Made by a program: the position numbers and the translations under genes. A stretch of DNA of 64,000 nt from Trachythela sp. YZ-2020 (lineage: Eukaryota > Cnidaria > Anthozoa > Malacalcyonacea > Clavulariidae), in NCBI GenBank assembly GCA_016169945.1, contig JADLSH010000282.1, positions 2,373,001-2,437,000 of the forward strand, written 5' to 3'. Below the pieces are notes generated by a model that saw only the letters and a program-made list of their open reading frames with translations, was not told where the DNA came from and did not search any database. Below, piece after piece: positions 1 through 11,913 of the stretch. Each line of letters begins with the position of its first letter. Positions within the stretch are counted from its first letter, which is position 1.

Positions 1-1619
1 TTGGACAGCTGTCACGTGAATTTCTCGACCAATGAAATCGCGCTATTTTTCCATCGTGTTTGTGAAGATTTTAGGCTGCCTAATTTGCATTGGGCGCAGA
101 AACACTTGAAAAATACATACTAATATTTTAAAAATTCTATAAAAAAGCAAGCGTGGCCTTAATATTATACAAGAACTTGTGGTATCTGTAAAAATTTCTA
201 AGGTAAGTATTATTGTTTAAACTTATTTTGATGATTAAAGTTCGTCGTGTCATCGCAACGTGATGACTCGAGGCCGCGTCTGTTTACAAATTTCAAGCTA
301 AAATATCTGGAATTCCCATGGTTCGATTTTCGTAATTTTTGCAAAAAAATCAAGATAAATGTATGTACTAAAAATCTGCTGGAGGGATCCCGGGGATCCC
401 CCGGCAGTTTTCGAGATATTAGGCATTGAAGTGACCATAGTCATTTCGACGTTGCCAAAATGGCATCTAATAGGTTAGGAAGATATTGCGCCACCAAAGC
501 TTGTTTTTCCCAATGAATCTTGAAACTTCTTTAATATATAAAGGAGCGTTATTCTTTAGAGTAAGCGTTAAAGTACTTTTGAATGATTTAGGAGAGTTAG
601 GAGTTATTTGCGTGTTGTTTAGAGATTTTATATCTGGGCTAGTGTCTAGCTCTGTCTGCAGTTTTGTTGTCTGACGGCCCACTCGACTCGCAAATATCGA
701 ATATTTTGTCATTGTTATTCAATTTTTTCCCTGGAATGCATCCATGCTATTTCAATAACTATTGATCTACCTATGTGAGCAGTATCTTGTAAGGTAAACG
801 TTATTTTGATCTTTTATGTAGGCTGTACGTTGTCATATTGTATTAATCCGATGCCATTTCTCAATTTCCGTCAACAATCTTTGAAGTTGAACATCTCGAA
901 TTTCCACAATTGACGCAGTGATTGCTCGTATTTTTCTGAAGAAGTGGACTTTACTGTTTAAAATAAGTGCTGAGTTTTAGAAGAAAATTTTAGAAGTAAA
1001 ATTTTAGAAGTAAAATTTGTTGTTTATTTACAGATTTGTATTTTGGTTTGAATTCAGTCATTGTATTGTTAATTTGCCTTCTTGGTGAATATTTGCTTTC
1101 TATAATATTTCTTTATATAATAATAATAACATTTTATGCATGTGCTACGTATTTTCAATAAAAATGGAACTGTTATTACTGTAAAGTTTGTTTTGTCTAC
1201 ATTTCAACAGTAATTTCTGTTGCAAAAGGTTTGACAACCCCAATATGGGGGTTTTCAGTAGTCACAATGTGCTATTGGGATAAATAAATAACTAAATACA
1301 TATTAAAAGTCGAATTCTTTGATGCCAGCAGAATCAATCTGGCCAATAAATATTTAGTTAACTGTCTGTACTAACACCCCTCACTAGTTGCACAATGTAC
1401 ATTACAAATACAGACGATCCAGGCAGTGCCAGTGGGGCAGCTTATGAAACCATTTACTTAAGTATATACTAGAAATACGTGCAACATTGAACAAAGTGTC
1501 CACAAATACATATAGAATTTTCAACACATGAACATTTATATTGACCACAAGATCAGTTGATCACACGCAGCCTTTGAGATTTCTGCACAAATAAATCCAT
1601 TAAACGGACTCAAAGAGCC
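1..1619. other. Non-coding stretch, no gene recognised
   Basis: No reading frame here resembles a known protein. The first 15 bases hold an E-box-like palindrome (CAGCTG) next to CACGTG, and a CCAAT-like motif follows near position 30, so a promoter is possible but unproven. A GC-rich palindrome (GGATCCCGGGGATCCC) lies near 386-401. The rest is AT-rich with short low-complexity runs. The small open frames near 247-712 are on both strands, have no recognisable motif, and are probably chance. Confidence 0.5.
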
Positions 1620-1712
1620 TTGTTATACATCGATACACAAACACTAAACACATCCATAATTATGGCATTGAGTCTCTGTATAAATAGCGTCCATTTTCGC
1701 AGAATTTGCTAT

Positions 1713-3365
1713 GGCCAGAGATGTTCTAACTCAACATCTAACTCTCTTGACTCATTAACTATATCTGAATCCGACGTTCAGTCTTTGTTGTTCAATTTGT
1801 CACCCTCTAAGGCTACTGGTCCTGACGGTATACCAGCTTATATTCTAAAGCGATGTTCTGAAGTAATCGCCACGTCTTTGACTGCTCTCTTTGAGCTATC
1901 TCTTCAGCAGGGTGTTTTCCCTTCTGAATGGAAATCTGCTAATGTCGTTCCCATACCCAAGAAAGGCGACGCTCATGACGCCACTAACTACAGACCAATT
2001 TCATTACTCTCTCAAGTCTCCAAAGTTCTTGAACGTCTAATTTTCAGTCAGGTTTATTCTTTTGTTATGAACTCTTTGCATGATCTTCAACACGGCTTTC
2101 GTCGCCATAGGTCATGTGTTACTCAACTTTTGAATGTGCTTCACGACCTTGGTCATACTCTTGACTCTGGTAAGGAAATTGACATGGTTTATCTTGACTT
2201 TGCTAAAGCGTTTGACTCTGTGTCGCATAGGAAACTCTTGTTTAAACTTAAATCGTTTGGAATCTCTGGTCCACTTCTTAACTGGTTTGCTGATTACCTT
2301 CGTGATCGCAAACAGTGTGTTGTCATTGAAGGAGTTTCCTCTTCCTTTCTTAGTGTTACCTCTGGTGTGCCACAAGGTAGTGTAATAGGTCCTCTCCTAT
2401 TCATACTTTATGTGAACGACCTTCCAGAGGTAACCAAGAATAGTACTGTTGCACTTTTTGCTGATGACAGCAAATGTTATCGTGGTATACAATCACCAGA
2501 TGATCGAGATCTCCTCCAGCTTGACCTGGACGCAATGTCCAACTGGTCGCTGTCCTGGCAATTGAAATTTAATATCTCAAAGACGCTTTTGCTCAGGATA
2601 TCCCGCAAACGCAACCCTCCAACTCATTCCTACTTTCTTAACAACGAACCAGTCAAGAGCATATCTAGCCAAGTAGACTTGGGTTTGGTTATTAGCAACG
2701 ACCTAAAGTGGTCCCCACACATAGCCAGCTGCACTGCAAAAGCCAATCGTATGCTTGGTTTCCTTAATAGGAATTGTACCCAAATGACTGATATTCGTTG
2801 CCGTAGGCTTCTTTATCTTGCTCTCGTCCGATCTCATCTGTCTTATGGTAGTGAGATCTGGGCACCTCAAGGATCGTCACGCGATCTTGTGATCCTCGAG
2901 GGTGTTCAAAGACGTGCTAGCAAATTCATCCTTCAGGATTATGAGTTGTCATATCCTGAACGTCTTAAGAAGCTTAATTTACTTCCGATATCCTACTGGC
3001 TTGAACTAAAGGATCTCGTCTTCTTTTTTAAATGTAAACAAGGTCTCTTCGACATAGACATCTTCTCTTTCGTCACTTTTTCTTCTCACAGCACGTCTCG
3101 CACCCGTTCAAGCAAGGACAACTTGCTTCAAGTTAACCATTGCAGGACGTCTCTCTATAGAAACTCTTTTTTCAACCGAATTGTCCTTCTCTGGAGCAAT
3201 CTCTCTCCCACCATTCGTAATAGTTCATCCGTTTCCTCCTTCAAACACAGGCTAACTGTTTATTACTCTTCTCTACTACACTCATCTTTGGATGTAAACA
3301 GAATGCGCACTTGGAAACCCTTCTGTTCTAAGTGCCGCTCTTTCAACTTAAGCTGTTGTTCCTAA
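1713..3365 (+). CDS. LINE reverse transcriptase, 5'-truncated but open
   Basis: This is the C-terminal part of a non-LTR retrotransposon ORF2 (jockey/CR1-type RT), which copies element RNA at a nicked genomic target. The open frame extends from 1620, but similarity begins only around 1713. Counting from 1620, the RT blocks are SKATGPDGIP (63-72), NYRPISLL (123-130), motif A YLDFAKAFD (191-199), motif B GVPQGS (249-254) and the catalytic FADD (280-283). A Cys-rich tail (CSKC...CC) ends the protein. No AP endonuclease lies upstream, so the copy is truncated at its 5' end, as is usual for LINEs. No frameshift or stop interrupts the 550 aa, so the insertion looks young. A long TAAA microsatellite follows as the 3' tail. 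Clade assignment beyond CR1/jockey-like is not certain. Confidence 0.85.
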   Translation, partial: GQRCSNSTSNSLDSLTISESDVQSLLFNLSPSKATGPDGIPAYILKRCSEVIATSLTALFELSLQQGVFPSEWKSANVVPIPKKGDAHDATNYRPISLLSQVSKVLERLIFSQVYSFVMNSLHDLQHGFRRHRSCVTQLLNVLHDLGHTLDSGKEIDMVYLDFAKAFDSVSHRKLLFKLKSFGISGPLLNWFADYLRDRKQCVVIEGVSSSFLSVTSGVPQGSVIGPLLFILYVNDLPEVTKNSTVALFADDSKCYRGIQSPDDRDLLQLDLDAMSNWSLSWQLKFNISKTLLLRISRKRNPPTHSYFLNNEPVKSISSQVDLGLVISNDLKWSPHIASCTAKANRMLGFLNRNCTQMTDIRCRRLLYLALVRSHLSYGSEIWAPQGSSRDLVILEGVQRRASKFILQDYELSYPERLKKLNLLPISYWLELKDLVFFFKCKQGLFDIDIFSFVTFSSHSTSRTRSSKDNLLQVNHCRTSLYRNSFFNRIVLLWSNLSPTIRNSSSVSSFKHRLTVYYSSLLHSSLDVNRMRTWKPFCSKCRSFNLSCCS

Positions 3366-3569
3366 TTCGTCATGTCTTCTGTTAATTGTATATTTGTTCT
3401 CGTCTTTTTTTTATGTATGTTATGTTTGTTTTCATTAAGGTCGGTCTTCACATGGGACTACTCGTGTCCTGTTGACCTTAACTTCAACCATATATTTATT
3501 TATTCAAAGTTGTTTTTTCTCTAATGTAATAGTTTTAGTTCTTTCACATTTATGTATGGTTGTAAAGTT

Positions 3570-3692
<123 letters not shown>

Positions 3693-3824
3693 GTTGACTT
3701 CACGGCAGTCAACGCATAAATGAGGCCGCACGTGGAAACATACGCTCGTTACCCATGATGCTTTGCGGCCTGCTGTCCAACCTCCTCTGGTACTACATGG
3801 AACATTAATCTAAAATTACTTGTG

Positions 3825-6319
3825 CTCGTTGAAAGCTGACATAACGACTTGCTCCTGTCTATTTTCTCTTGCTTTTAGGTGTCCCAGCTATAGGCATTCC
3901 TACCTGTTTCCCCTACATATTTACAACTGCATTCTTTGCATGCTATTTCATATGTTATTCCGGTGGCAATACATGCCCCTTTTCCTCCAGATATGCAAAC
4001 AAGGCAATCCTGTCTCTCGCATTTTTTTTCTTTTGAACGGGTTGGATCTCTGTAAATAGCGTTTAAGTGCTATCCCTGACTGTTCTGTTACCTTAATCTT
4101 CATTCTTGCTTCATCAATCTCTTTCTCATATCTACGTTTTAGCTCTGATCCAGGAGTAGCCGGTACAAATATTACGCTGTTGTAACCTCCCTTTTTGTAC
4201 CACTCGTCATGTTTCTTTTGCTTTTCTCTCACTCTCTCAAATTTCCTCCAAGTCCTTGGTCTATACCTAGGTTTTTTCCGCAGCCATCCAATTTCAGAAT
4301 ATGTTTGTATGCATTCAGAGCAGACTTGACCACCTCCGTACGAAACTTCAGATCATACCCTGAATACTGCAAACGCATCATCATACGATTCACGTGTTTG
4401 ACAAAGACTTCCCATGGTAATTCAACGCTGCAGTTTAATAGAATCCTAAGCACTTCTTGCGTTAATATCGTTCTCTTACTTCTCCACGACAGTGTTGACC
4501 TTGCATTGATTACATATGCAGAGGAAATTTCTTTCGGGTAGTATTCGTGAAAAACTCTGTTTTCACTCTGTGATCTTCCATCTCCATTTCTCTTCTCTAT
4601 CCAGACTTTAAGATCCAATATCGGGAGTTTGCCATCCTGATGTCGTGACGGGCAATCAATCTCTACCTTGATCGAAGGATGAATACTGTTCGCGACCGAC
4701 TGGAATAACCTCATTACTCTCTCGTCAGGGTCCAGCGCCCGGTCTTCTTCCACATTTCTTTCTTCTTCAATCAGCTTGTCACCATCAAACCTCACTCCTA
4801 ATTGAGGAGGTGTCATTTTATGGTTGATATCATCCACATAACGTTTGTATGTCCACAATTTCAATCCAATTCTCGCCAACCTGTTTCCTAACTCTCTATC
4901 CCACCATACCATAAAAATTTGTGCCACGACACCTGTTAACACCGGGTGGTCTTCCCCTTCTCGTTTTCTGAGTTGGGCAGTACAGGAGTAGCCCCAGTTC
5001 CACCAGTTTAGCTTCGGACAGGTTAAAAGCCAGGTAGAGTCCCAATTCCTCTCTGTCCACACCTTCAACATGTATTTCGCTATTTTAGAACACTTCGCAC
5101 ACTTTCTCCACCGTAAAATCGACGTCCAAACTAGGATACAACGCTTTGGCATCCGCTGAGCCAATTATGATATCCTCGATGATATGATCGTCGTTCAACC
5201 GTTTGAACTCTGTCAACATTTCCTCAGTATTGAGGCAAGCACTTTCGACATCCTTCCACACTTCATTCAGTATATTACTAATGATGTGTGATAGTTTCCA
5301 ACTATAGGCTACAACCACTCCACAAACAGGTCTAATTGATGGCTCGTTATGAGGGTCTACACCACTTTTGTGGTATTTCCTTACGCCATATAGGGGGGCA
5401 AGTGCACAGTCTTGGACCATCATGTTACTCTTTATCCTAGACGTTGTTTTTCCTCCAATCTTATTTCCTACTCGTAACATCCTCACCCAGAATGCAGAAT
5501 GTGAATTTCCCTCTTTCTGAAATTTTTCATGTATTTCTTGTGTAACCACGGTGTCTTTCTGTGTATGCGGTTTGCAAGCATCCCTGTAGTTCATTAAGGT
5601 GTCAATAATGAACCTACTAGATTTATCCGTGTGGTATACAGTGACTCCATCAAGGCCTATTTTCTCTTCATTGGTCAAATTCTCTCCTCCTTTTGATTTA
5701 GATCCTGCATGCTGAACATACTCCTTAGTCGTTTTTAACATGTTTCAGTACCTGCATCGCTATTTCTTCTTGTTCTTCTATGGGCGTTGGAATGTGTACC
5801 CTTTTGTTAAAAGGGAGGTCTGTTGCTCGCATATGCCCTAAATCAATAGTTTTTATCTCCACAAGGCCATACCCTCATTGTTTGCTCACGGTTTGTTTCG
5901 TTAGGACCATTTAACTCCGTCGGTGTGTCTCCAGTTTTTTGAGCCGCCCAGCGTAACTTGGTCAGTCCTTTCTCTATATGTGCTTCGCAAGCCGTTAGGT
6001 CCACCCGGTGGTATACAGAAAACTTAGGTGGTAAACTCAATACTTTTTCTTCATCACTACTGAGTTGGGTCCCACCATAACATATAGGGTTAGATGAGAA
6101 TGACTCTGGAATCTGTTGATCTGCAACTGTTATGCCATCCACTTCCATCACGATATTTTCTCCTCGTATATGATACTCATGCCACAAGAACTCTGCTTTT
6201 CTTCTCTTGTTTCCTTTTAACCGAAATTTGTAGCTTTCTCTTTCCCTCTCCCATATCATATTAAAGTCTACAATAACATTTTCTTGTTCCAATATTACCC
6301 TGTTTTTCTTCCATATCAT
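3825..6319 (-). pseudogene. Penelope-like element: RT plus GIY-YIG endonuclease, degraded
   Basis: This minus-strand Penelope-like retroelement carries an RT related to telomerase followed by a GIY-YIG nuclease. The N-terminal part (about 5843-6319) has a block reading LSSDEEKVLSLPPKF that resembles the conserved region before the PLE RT. The RT follows in two overlapping frames (5085-5741, then 4229-5164) with LYGVRKYHKSG, GSADAKALYPSLD and the catalytic YVDD near 4830. The 3948-4232 frame is the linker before the nuclease. Just past its stop, in a shifted frame at about 3880-3970, the sequence reads ITYEIACKECSCKYVGETGR, a typical PLE GIY-YIG start with a Cys pair. At least four frame changes separate these blocks, so the copy is dead. 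The family is identified from motif order; the lineage within PLEs is not resolved. Confidence 0.85.
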
Positions 6320-7034
6320 AGTGTTTTTGTATCTTTCTTTTCGTACATTATCCCGAGTTAACGAAACAAAAAGTGAGCAAACAATGAGGGTATGGCCTTT
6401 TGATGTGGAAACAAAAACTATTGATTTCGGGCATATGCGAGCAACAGATCTCCCTTTTAAGAAAAGGGCACACCTTCGAACGCCCATAGAAGAACAAGAA
6501 GAAATAGCGATGCAGGTACTGAAACATAAACTGTTAAAAACGACTAAGGAGTATGTTCAGCATACAGGATCTAAATCAAACGGAGGAGAGAATTTGACCA
6601 ATGAAGAGAAAATTGGCCTTGAATTACTGAATAGAAGAAGAGATCGGGATGGTGTTGTTGTATACCACACGGATAAATCTAGTAGGTTCACTATTGACAT
6701 CTTAATAAACTACAGGGATGCTTGCAAACCGCATACACAGAAAGACACCGTGGTTACACAAGAAATACATGAAAAAGTTTAGAAAGAGGGAAATGCACAT
6801 TCTGCATTCTGGGTGAGGATGTTACGAGTACGAGATAAGATTGGAGGAAAAACAACGTCTAGGATAAAGAGTAACATGATGGTCCAAGACTGTGCACTTG
6901 CCCCCTATATGGCGTAAGGAAATACCACAAAAGTGGTGTAGACCCTCATAACGAGCCACCAATTACACCTGTTTGTGGAGCGGTTGTAGCCTATAGTCGG
7001 AAACTATCACACATCATTAGTAATATACTGAATG
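5257..7034. repeat. Head-to-head inverted repeat of two PLE copies
   Basis: The arm at 5257-5905 (minus-strand PLE) is matched in reverse complement by 6357-7034. The roughly 450-base spacer is the unique N-terminal region of the minus copy. Both arms encode the stretch from EQTMRVWP to the blocks before RT motif A. Divergence is low apart from scattered substitutions and small indels. Penelope elements often insert as partial inverted pairs, so this is probably one such compound insertion. Confidence 0.8.
6357..7034 (+). pseudogene. PLE RT, plus-strand copy, segment 1 of 3
   Basis: The plus-strand PLE copy starts internally, without the N-terminal block, and is open from 6321 to 6782 before a stop. 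It corresponds to the minus-strand 5257-5905 region and includes the VVYHTDKSSRF block. It breaks off at ...CTGAATG (7034). The next element codon appears 8.86 kb later, at 15892, after the GAAGTGTGG that should follow directly. Frameshifts after 6782 show the copy was already decaying. Confidence 0.8.
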
Positions 7035-7149
7035 GCCGTTTTTGGTATCAGAGCATACGTGTAGACGTGTGCAAAATCGCTCCTTAGCTACCTATATATT
7101 TCATGTTAAATATGAGCGAGGTAAATCCAACGGTGTCGATGATCATAAA

Positions 7150-8506
7150 ATGAAAGTGTCAGAGCTTCAATCTGAATTAACAAAAAGATACCTCGATACA
7201 AAAGGTATAAAACAAGTCTTGGTCAATCGACTTTTGTCGAGTTTGGAAATTGGGGAGCCTGAAATGTCGAACGACGGCGAACAACAGAGAAAAGCCGAAG
7301 GAAATATGGAGGTAGCCCAAGGAGAAGGGCAGGACCACGGCAGGGACGATGAACAAGACGACAGCAAAGACGAAAACCAATCTTCGCTCAATGAATTAGA
7401 CTCAAATTACAAGCACCCCTATTCCCTTGAGAATGCTGTCCAAGACATTAGACTGCAACTAAATATTTTACAATGCAAATTCGAAGACTACAAAACTGAA
7501 ATGTCTAATGATGCATCACGAACAGAAAGTCTTCGCGATGAAAACAAGCGTTTGAGAAATGAAAATACAGATTTAACTGAGAGAATGAACAACCTTGGAT
7601 TCATCCTGGCCGACCTCAACACAAAACTAAAGATCGCCGAAGACGAAAAGGCTAGCCTTTTAACTGCTATCCGACTAATACAGTCCGACAGCGATGTCGA
7701 GTTAAATAACAACATAACTACAAAGTACCTACCACAGAATACCCACAAAGAAGTCGCTTCAAGACCAAAGAGTAGAAATATCAATGGAAATTCATCATCG
7801 AAACAAGATATTTTTAAAACTAGCGCCGCAGGCCCAAATCTGGTTGACGTTCTGGGTTCAAACCGTTTTTCTCTGTTAGAAGTTGAGGACGCGGCAGACG
7901 AACCAGAGCAAGAAATCACAAGTGCCGACGGGGCAAGACCAATAAGCCATGGCCGAAAGCACGATTCAAAGACCCAAAAGCCTAAGAAAACAACTGGCGA
8001 TTCCCTCAACAAAGACTACAGTTCCAGCAATGTATCAACAACTCACGACCTTGATTCCGTGTTAAAGCGGCTGGACGTAAACCGAGTACGACGCTCTATA
8101 GACAGCAATAAAAGGGTGAATATTCGCACGTTTTCAGGAGCAACTATTGAGGACATGAAACATTATGTTGAACCCACGTTAAAGAGAAGTCCTAAAGCAA
8201 TCATTGTCCACGCTGGAACGAATAACATTCCAAGGGATCGACCCGAAGAAATAGTAAGTAAACTAAATGATCTTGGGAAACACATTGAGCTTAATTCAAA
8301 GTGTCGAGTTATTATATCAAGTCTAATCACTCGAAGTGACGATAACCTTAATACGAAAATTATTACTACTAATAACCTGTGTTTAAAAAATAACTGTCAA
8401 ACATATCAATATTAGTAAAAGTCAACTGAATGCTTCCGGGCTTCATTTAAATACCAGAGGTACGTCCACCCTGGCCATAAATTTAATTGACTGTATAAAA
8501 CATTGA
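7150..8506 (+). pseudogene. LINE ORF1: SAP-like, coiled coil, SGNH esterase
   Basis: The frame is open from 7042, but the first sensible start is the ATG at 7150, where a SAP-like DNA-binding motif begins (KVSELQSELTKRYL, ending in NRLLSSLE). A charged linker and a heptad-rich stretch (about residues 110-195) suggest a coiled coil. The C-terminal third is an SGNH hydrolase fold like those in CR1/L2 ORF1 proteins: a DS pair in LDSVLK where the catalytic GDS should be, FSGAT, and HAGTNN. The frame is lost near 8397. In the shifted frame SGLHLNTRGT, the block with the catalytic His, follows before a stop at 8504-8506. The block I glycine is replaced, so the esterase may be inactive. The protein probably binds element RNA or membranes; this role is inferred from the family. 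Confidence 0.75.
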
Positions 8507-8605
8507 CAATTAGAAGAAAATTTAACAAATTTAGACATAGAAGCAAATTTAGACATCTCAAGTCATGAATCTATTTCATCACCTAATTATGAACAGCACT
8601 CGTAT

Positions 8606-9904
8606 CCGAAACTAAAAGGCTTTAAAATAGGCCATCTTAATATAGCGAGCATACCAAAACATTTAGACGAACTAACTATAGTTATCAATGAACTATCTTT
8701 TGATATATTTACAATTAATGAAACAAGGCTAGATGAAACAAGGCAAGGCTTCAATGACCGAGATGTCAGGATTAGTGGATATGACATAATACGCCGTGAT
8801 AGAAATAGGCACGGCGGAGGAGTTGCCATTTACATCAGAAATAATATTCCTTATATCCAGCGCCACGATTTACTTATCCAGGATTTAGATACAATTTGCG
8901 TTGAAATAAAAAAACCTAAAAGTAAACCTTTTCTGATATCTACATGGTATCGACCACCAAATGAAAATAATTGAAAATAATCTGCACTTAATGAAGAATG
9001 AAAACAAAGACTTAGTTATCACCGGCGACTTTAACTGTGATTTACTTTCAACAAACAAAGACGCACATACTAAAAAACTCACAGACATTTTAGACATATA
9101 TCAATTACAGCAACATATACAGATGCCAACAAGAACTGCCTTAAATAGCAAAACCTTAATAGATTTAATGATCACAAAAGTAGAAGATACAAAAACTATT
9201 GATAGTGGGGTGATAGACTTAGGGATTAGTGATCACAACCTTGTATACATTTGCCGTAAAGTGAGCTGAGTGTCCCTAAGCAGCTTCCCAAAATAGTCGA
9301 GACAAGGCAATTCAAAAATTTTATATAACACGGCAGCATTCCAGCATGATTTACAGGAAACATTTAAAACGTACAGCTTTAATGCTGAACCAAACACTGC
9401 ATGGAATGAATGGAAAACAATTTTTCTAGACGTTGCCAATACTCATGCACCTATTAAATCTCTTTCCTATCAAAGAGATGATCTCAAAAAGAAAGCTGTC
9501 AGGTTAAACTCTGAATACTACCATAAGGCTTACAAGAAATGCAGAAATCAAGTTACGAAACTCATTAAGAAATGCAAAAATGAATATTTTAATACCAAGC
9601 TAAAAGATTGCAAAAATAGTAAAGAGTGTTGGCAAACTATTAACAAACTATTAAATAAACACTCCAAATCCACTGCGGTTAATAAAGTGAAGGTCAATGG
9701 GATTGACATAACCGGTGATGCAAATATAGCCCAGGAATTTAACGACTATTTTTGTTCAGTTGGGCCTACACTAGCTAGTAACATTCCCATCACAAACACT
9801 AATCCTTTGAATTATGTCACTCCAGTGTCAACTTCATTCGAATTTCAAACCATAACTTATGATGAACTGAAAAAAGTAGTTAAAAACCTTCAGGAAGTCA
9901 TCCT
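8606..9904 (+). pseudogene. LINE ORF2 fragment: AP endonuclease and linker, RT missing
   Basis: This is the N-terminal half of an L2-like ORF2. Endonuclease blocks appear in order: GHLNIASI, INETRLDE, IIRRDRNRHGGGVAIYI, TWYRPP, then after a frame change near 8970 GDFNCDLL and SDHNLVY. A lysine-rich linker (about 9320-9670) and FNDYFCSVGPTLASNI follow, as in the second copy at 25734-28658. Similarity stops near 9904, just before the RT palm. At least three frame changes occur. The APE domain would nick target DNA in an active element; this one is dead. Confidence 0.8.
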
Positions 9905-10086
9905 AGTGATACTAACCTTTGTAAAGACGATCTTGATACTTTTGTCAAAGCAATCAAAGACACGATAATAGAGGAGAAACTCTATGGTGCAAAAATCATT
10001 TCTGGATTGGACACATTTCTGCTTTGTTCAGTGCTTTGCTGCCAATCTACCAAACTTTCTGTTAGAAGAAGAATCAAGACAAGCTT

Positions 10087-10356
10087 TTGGAATTATTTTA
10101 TGGTTTAATCCCACGCTCCTGTGAACTACTGTCTTGTCAAGATTACAGAGTAGCCAACTTGATTATGATTCTTCTCCCAGAACGTTTGATAAAGTTTTAT
10201 AACAGCAGTAAAACTTTGGCTGAAAGCATGCCAAAGGAACAGACACAACTTGATCCAGCAGAGTATGGACCTCTCACCTATGTTGCAGGGTATGTAATTG
10301 CAAAACTCTACCAACTGAGTAGAACCAAGAAAGGAGAAAACAGCCAAGAACTATAA
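10087..10356 (+). CDS. Short unknown ORF with a YVAGYV motif
   Basis: This 89-aa frame is not LINE-like. The ending GPLTYVAGYVIAKL resembles a motif seen near the end of some THAP/P-type or related transposases, but the match is too short to assign a family. Sequence from 9905 to 10087 in another frame (NLCKDDLDTF...) may belong to the same broken gene. It sits at the breakpoint where the L2-like LINE lost its RT, so it probably came with inserted DNA. Confidence 0.3.
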   Translation: MELFYGLIPRSCELLSCQDYRVANLIMILLPERLIKFYNSSKTLAESMPKEQTQLDPAEYGPLTYVAGYVIAKLYQLSRTKKGENSQEL

Positions 10357-10559
10357 AAGCAAAGCAACTAAAAAAGAAAGCCCTAAGAAAAGATTTAAAA
10401 AGAAAGTGATGCTATCATCTTTGCAATTGTATATATTTCACTGTATATATCATATGTATTAAATTGTTTTCTATTATCTTTGTAATTGTATGTCTTCAAA
10501 TAGAAATTCTCACACAATGACCATCTTTTGGATATAACATGATATGGGGGAATTAATGT

Positions 10560-10816
10560 TTAACCCATTCAGTGCCAGCACCCTCCCTTTGATGAGTAAA
10601 ATTGTCTGACATTAGACAGTAAAATAACAAAGTAAGGTGCATTGGGGCAAAATACCACATAAAGGGTTAACAAGCTAAGACACATGGGCAGATAGTCTGA
10701 TTAACCCATTTAGTGCCAGCATTTTCCCCTTGATGAGTAAAATTACTGCCGGTGGAACAGAGTTAAATAAAGTAGCATCTGGTGCATTGGGGTGCAATGC
10801 TACTTAAAGGGGTTAA
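10560..10816. repeat. Two MITE-like units with TTAACCC/GGGTTAA ends
   Basis: Unit 1 is 10560-10670 and unit 2 is 10701-10816. Both start TTAACCCATT(C/T)AGTGCCAGCA, share TTGATGAGTAAAATT and GGTGCATTGGGG, and end in AAGGGGTTAA or AAAGGGTTAA, giving inverted TTAACCC ends. Lengths are 111 and 116 bases with 30 bases between. A more diverged relative may lie at 11431-11533. No coding capacity is seen. Confidence 0.6.
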
Positions 10817-11913
10817 ATTTCTCCAGCTCTGCCCAGGGAAGATTCATAAAAGCTCTAGAGTGTTAGGACAGTGAACACAGAATCTTCATAACCTTTAATT
10901 GCTTTCCAACATCAGACAATATTGACCATGTTGAACTTCATTCATATTTTGTTTCAAATGTGGTAAATGTTATATTCACAATTATTATATTTACAAAACA
11001 GTATTTACATTATCAGCCCCTATCAATTGTAAGTCTTACATTATGTCTGAGACCTAATATTGATAGGTGTTAAGAATTCCAAAAGTGAACAAGTACTATT
11101 AATTGAATTTTTGTGGAAGATACCATGATTATTTATTAACCAAATAAATAATTTGGTAAATAAATAATCGTTGTGTTTTCAACAAACTGATTATATCACC
11201 ATGCCAACAACTTATTATTTTACGTACAATTAATTCTTGACAGTGTCAATAGTCATTAGCTTTGACTAATCGAATAGGTCCCAATTTCTTATTAATGTTA
11301 TACAGTCCCCTAATAGGTATAAGTCCCTAACCAACAATAACAATTAGTCATTTACAAAGTATCACAACATTAGTTTTGCACATCTGAAGGAGCCAAATGT
11401 TATAACAATTAACATGCAAGGTTCTCCCTTGGTTAGTAAAACAATTAGCAAATGTACTACCCTGTGGTGAGTAACATATTCTGGCATTAAACAGAGTAAA
11501 AGAATACAGTAGTACCGACTGCAGCTTAATGGTTTAAAGCATCAAAGTGGTTAAAGCATTACACACCATGTGGCATGTGCTTTAAACTGTGCTCAAATGC
11601 ATCTCATATAATTTTACCCTATTAATATCAAATGATTCTTGAAAAAGAGAGAACCTTGCACATGAAAATATATTGAAATATGTGGGAATAAATTGTGATG
11701 TAGTGATGTACAGTACATAAATCCTCTAACATGTTTTCAGGCATTTTCTTATGAACTAATAGAAACATCTGTAAATTATGCTTAAATGCACACAAAACAA
11801 CAGAGTCAGTGATGAATAATCATTGACAGGATCAAACTTGTGTGACTGTTTAACGTGCACCCAAACAATTAATTTGTGTATATACTGTAGTATAGTATAA
11901 TCTGAAACTACAT
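10817..11913. other. Non-coding AT-rich stretch
   Basis: No gene is recognised. Besides the possible third repeat unit near 11431-11533, there is a short imperfect palindrome around AATAAATAATTTGG at 11140-11165. The rest is AT-rich and without long open frames. Confidence 0.45.
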
